Below, piece by piece: positions 40,776 to 44,888 of a stretch of DNA of 44,888 nt. How positions within the stretch are numbered: the stretch's first letter is position 1; each line of letters opens with the position of its first letter. A program made the position numbers and the translations under genes. Origin of the DNA: Planctomycetota bacterium (GTDB lineage: Bacteria > Planctomycetota > Planctomycetia > Pirellulales > Pirellulaceae); NCBI GenBank assembly GCA_029259935.1, contig JAJDEH010000412.1, forward strand, positions 1 to 44,888, written 5' to 3'. The notes under the pieces are model-generated. The model was not told the DNA's origin. It saw only the letters and a program-made list of their open reading frames with translations, and ran no database searches.

Positions 40776-41977
40776 GTACTGCTGGCGCGGGAAATAAGAA
40801 AACAGCCGGCGAGCAACGGCCAATTTCATCGCGGCGATTGGTGAATCGGCTATTCTTGGCGGTCTGCGTGCTGACGTCGTTCCTCTCGGTGGTCATTCTC
40901 GCGACGTTGCTTATTTCCATAGCCGCCAGCGGATTTTCCTCGCTGAGTTTTGGGTTCCTACTTAACCCGCCCAGTTCCAACGTGGAAGAAGCGGGCATCA
41001 ACGCGGCGCTGATTGGCAGCTTATGGGTTTGCTCGGTCTGCGCCTTGTTCGCGCTGCCCATTGGCGTCGGCACGGCGATCTTCTTGGAGGAATACAAACC
41101 ACAAGGCGCGCTGCTTCGCCGACTGCACTCCTTGGTGCAGTTGAACATCGCGAATCTATCCGGCGTGCCTTCGATCGTCTATGGAATGATTGGCGTGGCC
41201 GCGTTCGTGTACATGTTTGGTGTCTTCGGGCGAGGTGAAGCGAAGATCGAGATCGGCGTCCGCTCGTTCGATCAGTTTCGCGCCGAGTCGTCGGAACGCG
41301 TCTACTTGCGAGTTCCCGTTAGCGGACCTCATGCGCCAGTAACCATCGCCAAGCCCGGATTGAGAGGCTACCACGGCGATGAGTTGGTCGAATTGAATGT
41401 CGTTGCGAGCAGAGCCGAGTTGCCAACCGACCCCGACAAACTTGCCATTACGTTGCTGGAGGGAACTCGTGGCAGCCGTGACAATCAGGCCGCCTGGTAC
41501 CATCTCCGTCTGCCTTTTGGTCCTTCGGTATTGGCGGGCGGGCTGACATTGATGTTGGTCATTCTGCCCGTCGTGATCGTCGCGTCGCAGGAAGCTTTGC
41601 GAGCGGTTCCGGATTCGCTACGGGAAGCGGCCTATGGCCTTGGGGCCACTCGTTCGCAGGTGGTTTGGAATGTAACCTTGCCGTCGGCCATCCCCGGCAT
41701 CATGACGGGTTCGATTCTGGCGATGAGCCGCGCGATCGGCGAAACCGCTCCCATTCTGATGATCTCCGGCACACTCTTTGTACCGGCTGGCGGACCGCGA
41801 AGTTTGATGGATGAATTCACGGTGATGCCATTACAGATTTTCAATTGGACCAAAGACCATCGAGACGGCTTTTCCGAACTGGCCGCCAGTGGAATAATCG
41901 TGTTGCTGGTAACACTGCTCTCCTTCAATGTGCTGGCAGTCTTGATTCGCTACAGAATGGAAAAAAACAATTCATGA
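40772..41977 (+). CDS. pstA: Phosphate ABC transporter permease PstA, with periplasmic insert
   Basis: Product of 401 aa, about 100 longer than typical PstA. Six spans are seen. The coupling loop QEALRAVPDSLREAAYGLGA and MSRAIGETAPILMISG are intact. The extra length is a hydrophilic insertion at residues about 152-248, between GVFGRGEAKIEIGV and the fourth span, and is predicted to be extracytoplasmic. It contains a beta-like segment ERVYLRVPVSGPHAPVTIA. The start overlaps pstC by 4 bases. It forms the channel with PstC. Confidence 0.91.
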   Translation: MSTAGAGNKKTAGEQRPISSRRLVNRLFLAVCVLTSFLSVVILATLLISIAASGFSSLSFGFLLNPPSSNVEEAGINAALIGSLWVCSVCALFALPIGVGTAIFLEEYKPQGALLRRLHSLVQLNIANLSGVPSIVYGMIGVAAFVYMFGVFGRGEAKIEIGVRSFDQFRAESSERVYLRVPVSGPHAPVTIAKPGLRGYHGDELVELNVVASRAELPTDPDKLAITLLEGTRGSRDNQAAWYHLRLPFGPSVLAGGLTLMLVILPVVIVASQEALRAVPDSLREAAYGLGATRSQVVWNVTLPSAIPGIMTGSILAMSRAIGETAPILMISGTLFVPAGGPRSLMDEFTVMPLQIFNWTKDHRDGFSELAASGIIVLLVTLLSFNVLAVLIRYRMEKNNS

Positions 41978-42007
41978 TGCTAGACAACCCCTGGACAATC
42001 GCCTCTC

Positions 42008-42877
42008 ATGAATGACGCACCAACATCCGTTGCGCGGCGAGAATCGTCGCCATCCAGTGATTCAACCAAGAATAGCAACTCGATGAGCCAGGAATCTCCG
42101 GAAACAGACGACACATCCAAATCCAAGTCCGCCATTTCCATCGGCCAGTTCAATGCGTATTACGGTGATGTCCAGGCCGTTCATGAACTCTCCTTGGAGA
42201 TTCCCGAACGCCAAGTGATGGCGCTGATTGGTCCCAGCGGCTGTGGCAAGACCACGCTATTGCGCTGGATTAACCGCATGAACGACGAAGTTGCCGGAGC
42301 ACGGGCCGAAGGAACCTTGCAGCTATATGATTCGAACCTGTTAGCCCGCGACCTGGATGTCGTGGAACTGCGGCGACGAGTTGGCATCGTTTTTCAGAAA
42401 CCGAATCCCTTTCCTAAATCCGTGTATGACAACGTCGCGTTTGGCCCGCGGCTGCACTTGAAGACCACTCGCGGCGAATTGGATGAACTGGTGGAATGGG
42501 CCCTACGAAAGGCCGCCGTCTGGGACGAAGTGAAGGATCGGCTGCGAAAGCCGGCGCTGGGGCTGAGCGGCGGACAACAACAACGACTGTGCATCGCACG
42601 GGCCATTGCCACCGGCCCGGAAGTGCTGTTGATGGACGAGCCCTGTTCGGCTCTCGATCCCATTTCAACCGACAATATCGAGGATTTAATCTTCGAGCTG
42701 CGAAAACAATACACGATTGTCATCGTGACCCACAACATGCAGCAGGCGTCGCGAGTTTCTGACCGGACTGCGTTTCTCTTTCAAGGCAAGTTGATTGAGG
42801 TTGGCCCGACGGATCAGATTTTCACGCGGCCAAAAGAAGAGCGGACCGAGGATTACGTGACGGGTAAATTTGGATAA
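42008..42877 (+). CDS. pstB: Phosphate ABC transporter ATPase
   Basis: Product of 289 aa from ATG 42008, with ATG 42083 an in-frame alternative that would remove a low-complexity Ser/Asp-rich leader of 25 residues. Core motifs are complete: Walker [13 protein letters not shown]-loop [15 protein letters not shown], signature [15 protein letters not shown], Walker [14 protein letters not shown] and the switch His in [10 protein letters not shown]. It powers phosphate import through PstCA. The N-terminal leader is unusual for PstB. The ribosome binding site is weak at both candidate starts. Confidence 0.93.
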   Translation: MNDAPTSVARRESSPSSDSTKNSNSMSQESPETDDTSKSKSAISIGQFNAYYGDVQAVHELSLEIPERQVMALIGPSGCGKTTLLRWINRMNDEVAGARAEGTLQLYDSNLLARDLDVVELRRRVGIVFQKPNPFPKSVYDNVAFGPRLHLKTTRGELDELVEWALRKAAVWDEVKDRLRKPALGLSGGQQQRLCIARAIATGPEVLLMDEPCSALDPISTDNIEDLIFELRKQYTIVIVTHNMQQASRVSDRTAFLFQGKLIEVGPTDQIFTRPKEERTEDYVTGKFG

Positions 42878-42942
42878 GCAGCCTTTGGAGTGAAGAGCCG
42901 AAACGGACTTCGTGCCTCGCTTTCGTTCAGGGATCTATTGAA

Positions 42943-43620
42943 ATGACCAAACACCTTCAGCGCGACCTGGACCAAATCCACAACGATGTTTTGTCGCTGT
43001 CGGCCACCGTGGAAGACATGATCGATAAAGCTTCCCTCGCTTTGCGCGAGCGCCGAGTCGATCTGTCGGATGAAGTCGCCGGAATGGACGACTATGTCGA
43101 CCAGCAGGAAGTCGCCATCGAGGAAGAGTGTTTGAAAATGTTGGCTCTCCATCAACCTGTTGCCGTCGACCTGCGCCGGGCGGCGACCGTGCTGAAAGTG
43201 AACAACGATTTGGAACGCATGGCCGACTTGGCCGTTAACATCGCCGAACGAGCACGCTGCGTGGGCGACTATCCCGAATTCACGATTCCCGCCCAGGTCG
43301 ACGAGATGGCGACTCAAGCCACCCGCATGGTGCGCGGCGCTCTGGACGCCTTCGTCGAACTCGACAGCGAGGCCGCTCGGCGGATCATCGAGCAAGACGA
43401 CATCGTCGATAAATTCAACGTACAAATCATCTCGGAATTGCAAGCGGTGATGCAAGAGTCCAGCAAATTGGTCGTGCCGGCATTGCATTGCTTTTCCGCG
43501 GTGCGCCACATTGAGCGAATCGCGGATCTGGCGACGAACATCGCCGAGGATGCTGTCTACCTCGTGGAAGGCGAAATAATTCGGCACCGTACCAAACCCA
43601 CCGAACAGCCGGCGAAATAA
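42943..43620 (+). CDS. phoU: Phosphate uptake regulator PhoU
   Basis: Product of 225 aa, the usual PhoU length, all-helical with two repeats of the PhoU three-helix bundle. The metal-binding type motifs are NNDLERMADLAVNIAERA (about residues 86-103) and HIERIADLATNIAEDAVYLV near the C-terminus. PhoU links the Pst transporter to PhoR and keeps the regulon off when phosphate is plentiful. Its stop is 4 bases before phoB. Confidence 0.94.
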   Translation: MTKHLQRDLDQIHNDVLSLSATVEDMIDKASLALRERRVDLSDEVAGMDDYVDQQEVAIEEECLKMLALHQPVAVDLRRAATVLKVNNDLERMADLAVNIAERARCVGDYPEFTIPAQVDEMATQATRMVRGALDAFVELDSEAARRIIEQDDIVDKFNVQIISELQAVMQESSKLVVPALHCFSAVRHIERIADLATNIAEDAVYLVEGEIIRHRTKPTEQPAK

Positions 43621-43624
43621 CAAC

Positions 43625-44320
43625 ATGGGAAAGGCCAGCGTACTGATTATCGAAGACGACCGTTCGTTGGCGGACGTCGTCGCCTACAATCTGAAGCAAG
43701 CAGGTTACGATGTCCTGCTCGCGCATGACGGCCAGGACGGCATCAACCAAGCGCAGCTCAAACAGCCGGATATCATCATCTTGGATCTCATGTTGCCGGT
43801 CGTCGACGGCTTGGATGTCTGCCGCCGATTGCGGGCCGATCCCGCCCTGAAGAAAACCCGCATCGTCATGCTTACCGCCAAAGCGGAGGAGTCCGACGAA
43901 CTGATTGGGTTTTCACTCGGTGCCGACGACTATGTCACCAAGCCGTTCAGCGTCAAGGTGCTGCTGGAACGTATCAAGGCGCTGTACCGGCGTGAAAACG
44001 ACGCCTCGTCCGATGGACTGGTTGCCAGCCAGGGCGTGAGCATCGATTCGATGCGGCATCGCGTAATGGTGAACGACCGTCCGCTGGACCTGACCAGCAG
44101 CGAATTTCGGTTGCTCGAAACGTTGGTGCGGCAGCCCGGCCGAGTGTTTAGCCGATACGAACTAATCGACTCGGCGCTCGGCGACGCCAAAGGCGTCATG
44201 GAACGTACGATCGACGTGCATGTCCGTGCGTTGCGGAGCAAGATGGCCGAGCATTCCGCGCTCATCGAAACCGTCCGGGGCGTGGGATACCGATTTCGAG
44301 ACCCGGCGGCCTCGGCTTGA
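43625..44320 (+). CDS. phoB: Phosphate regulon response regulator
   Basis: Product of 231 aa. The receiver domain (1-120) has the acidic pocket EDD at residues 10-12, the phospho-acceptor D54 in ILDLMLP and the Lys of ADDYVTKPFS. The C-terminal OmpR/PhoB winged helix (about 130-228) contains LTSSEFRLLETLVRQPGRVF and the recognition region ERTIDVHVRALRSKM. It would be phosphorylated by the PhoR encoded at the front of the cluster and bind the repeat upstream of pstS. It is 4 bases after phoU, so coupled. Confidence 0.92.
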   Translation: MGKASVLIIEDDRSLADVVAYNLKQAGYDVLLAHDGQDGINQAQLKQPDIIILDLMLPVVDGLDVCRRLRADPALKKTRIVMLTAKAEESDELIGFSLGADDYVTKPFSVKVLLERIKALYRRENDASSDGLVASQGVSIDSMRHRVMVNDRPLDLTSSEFRLLETLVRQPGRVFSRYELIDSALGDAKGVMERTIDVHVRALRSKMAEHSALIETVRGVGYRFRDPAASA

Positions 44321-44370
44321 TCTGGGATGCTCGATGCACGGATCGCTATTTTCAGTTCGCTAAAGCCCCG

Positions 44371-44888
44371 CTATTGGTCCGCCGACAGATCGACGCACAC
44401 CAGTTCCTTGTCGTTGCGGGCGAACACGCAACGTTCGGCAAAAGCAGGATGGCTCCACACGACATCGCGACCGAAGCACTCATTGGTGGGGTCCAGTACG
44501 TGGAAGCGACCACTCTCTTGGTAGCCTTCGGGCGTCAGTTTCGCCAGGATCAAGTCACCCTTTTCGCTGAACAAGAAGAAGCGGTCTTGGTGCTTGACGA
44601 TATACACCGTTCCGTGTGAAGCGCGCCGCTTGCCACCGCTGGTCGGTTCGAACGACTGCCACAGCCGCTCGCCGTTTTCCACCTTGGCGGCAATCAGCGC
44701 GCCGGTTTGGCAATCCGCGCCGTAGATCACTCCGTCCACGATGATGGGCGTGCCGTTGCAGGAGTAGACGGCGTCTTTGGGACCTCCTTGCCAGACTTGT
44801 TCCGCCGCCGGCTTGTCGGCATCCAAGCGAAACATCGCCCCCACGCTGCCAATGCCACTGGCAAACAACATGTCGCCGGCGAGCCGGG
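44371..44888 (-). CDS. PQQ-propeller-like protein, truncated at its N-terminus by the window end
   Basis: Partial: the reading frame continues beyond 44888, so the N-terminus is missing. The visible C-terminal 172 or so residues read as beta-propeller blades, for example GNGTPIIVDG-type CNGTPIIVDGVIYGADCQTG and the later ENGERLWQSF. No dehydrogenase motif is seen. It converges with phoB (50-base gap) and belongs to the same broad family as the protein at 24247. Confidence 0.7.
   Translation of the reverse strand, partial: RLAGDMLFASGIGSVGAMFRLDADKPAAEQVWQGGPKDAVYSCNGTPIIVDGVIYGADCQTGALIAAKVENGERLWQSFEPTSGGKRRASHGTVYIVKHQDRFFLFSEKGDLILAKLTPEGYQESGRFHVLDPTNECFGRDVVWSHPAFAERCVFARNDKELVCVDLSADQ

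Overview
The window looks like a chromosomal segment of a planctomycete, probably of the Pirellulales/Rhodopirellula-like lineage. This rests on family content rather than on a marker gene. There is a Tat-exported DUF1501 protein, a PQQ-type beta-propeller beginning with the planctomycete phrase DWPWWRGPNRNG, a DUF4838 giant protein with a sialidase-like tail, a pectate-lyase-like beta-helix, a GAF/HlyD and PqqD/M50/HlyD export pair, and a stand-alone ResB plus a CcsA with a very large N-terminal domain. No rRNA, tRNA, CRISPR array, transposase, phage gene or origin was recognised.

Layout. 1-269: non-coding leader with an operator-like palindrome. 270-5324: fatty-acid operon fadJ-fadA-fadD (+). 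5439-9654: system II cytochrome c maturation pair resB-ccsA (+). 9935-11960: nitrogen module amtB then glnB/PII (+), closed by a clear intrinsic terminator. 12074-13480: DUF1501 protein (-). 13638-13953: small membrane protein that looks frameshifted. 13999-14832: short-chain dehydrogenase (+). 14878-15612: exported hypothetical (-). 15990-24152: trans-envelope export locus made of a TolC-like lipoprotein (+), an HlyD adaptor (-), a GAF-HlyD membrane protein (+) and a PqqD-M50-HlyD membrane protein (+), with no ABC ATPase in sight. 24247-25521: PQQ-propeller (+). 25772-28145 (-): a three-gene unit of radical SAM protein, ThDP decarboxylase alpha and ThDP decarboxylase beta. 28544-28939: hypothetical (-). 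28940-29750: long non-coding stretch with a 126-bp palindromic repeat. 29751-35386: two secreted glycan-active candidates (+). 35402-36367: carbon-nitrogen hydrolase (-). 36578-37063: DUF1499 protein (+). 37172-44320: complete phosphate regulon phoR-pstS-pstC-pstA-pstB-phoU-phoB (+) with a Pho-box-like triple repeat before pstS. 44371-end: start-truncated PQQ-propeller (-).

How it works together. The fad genes would activate fatty acids and run the beta-oxidation cycle. ResB/CcsA would attach haem to cytochromes c. AmtB/PII couple ammonium uptake to nitrogen status. PstSCAB imports phosphate while PhoU/PhoR/PhoB sense and regulate it. The least understood parts, and the best candidates for undescribed systems, are the ATPase-less GAF-HlyD/M50-HlyD/TolC export locus and the radical SAM plus split ThDP-decarboxylase operon. 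All functional calls come from reading motifs by eye; no database search was run.
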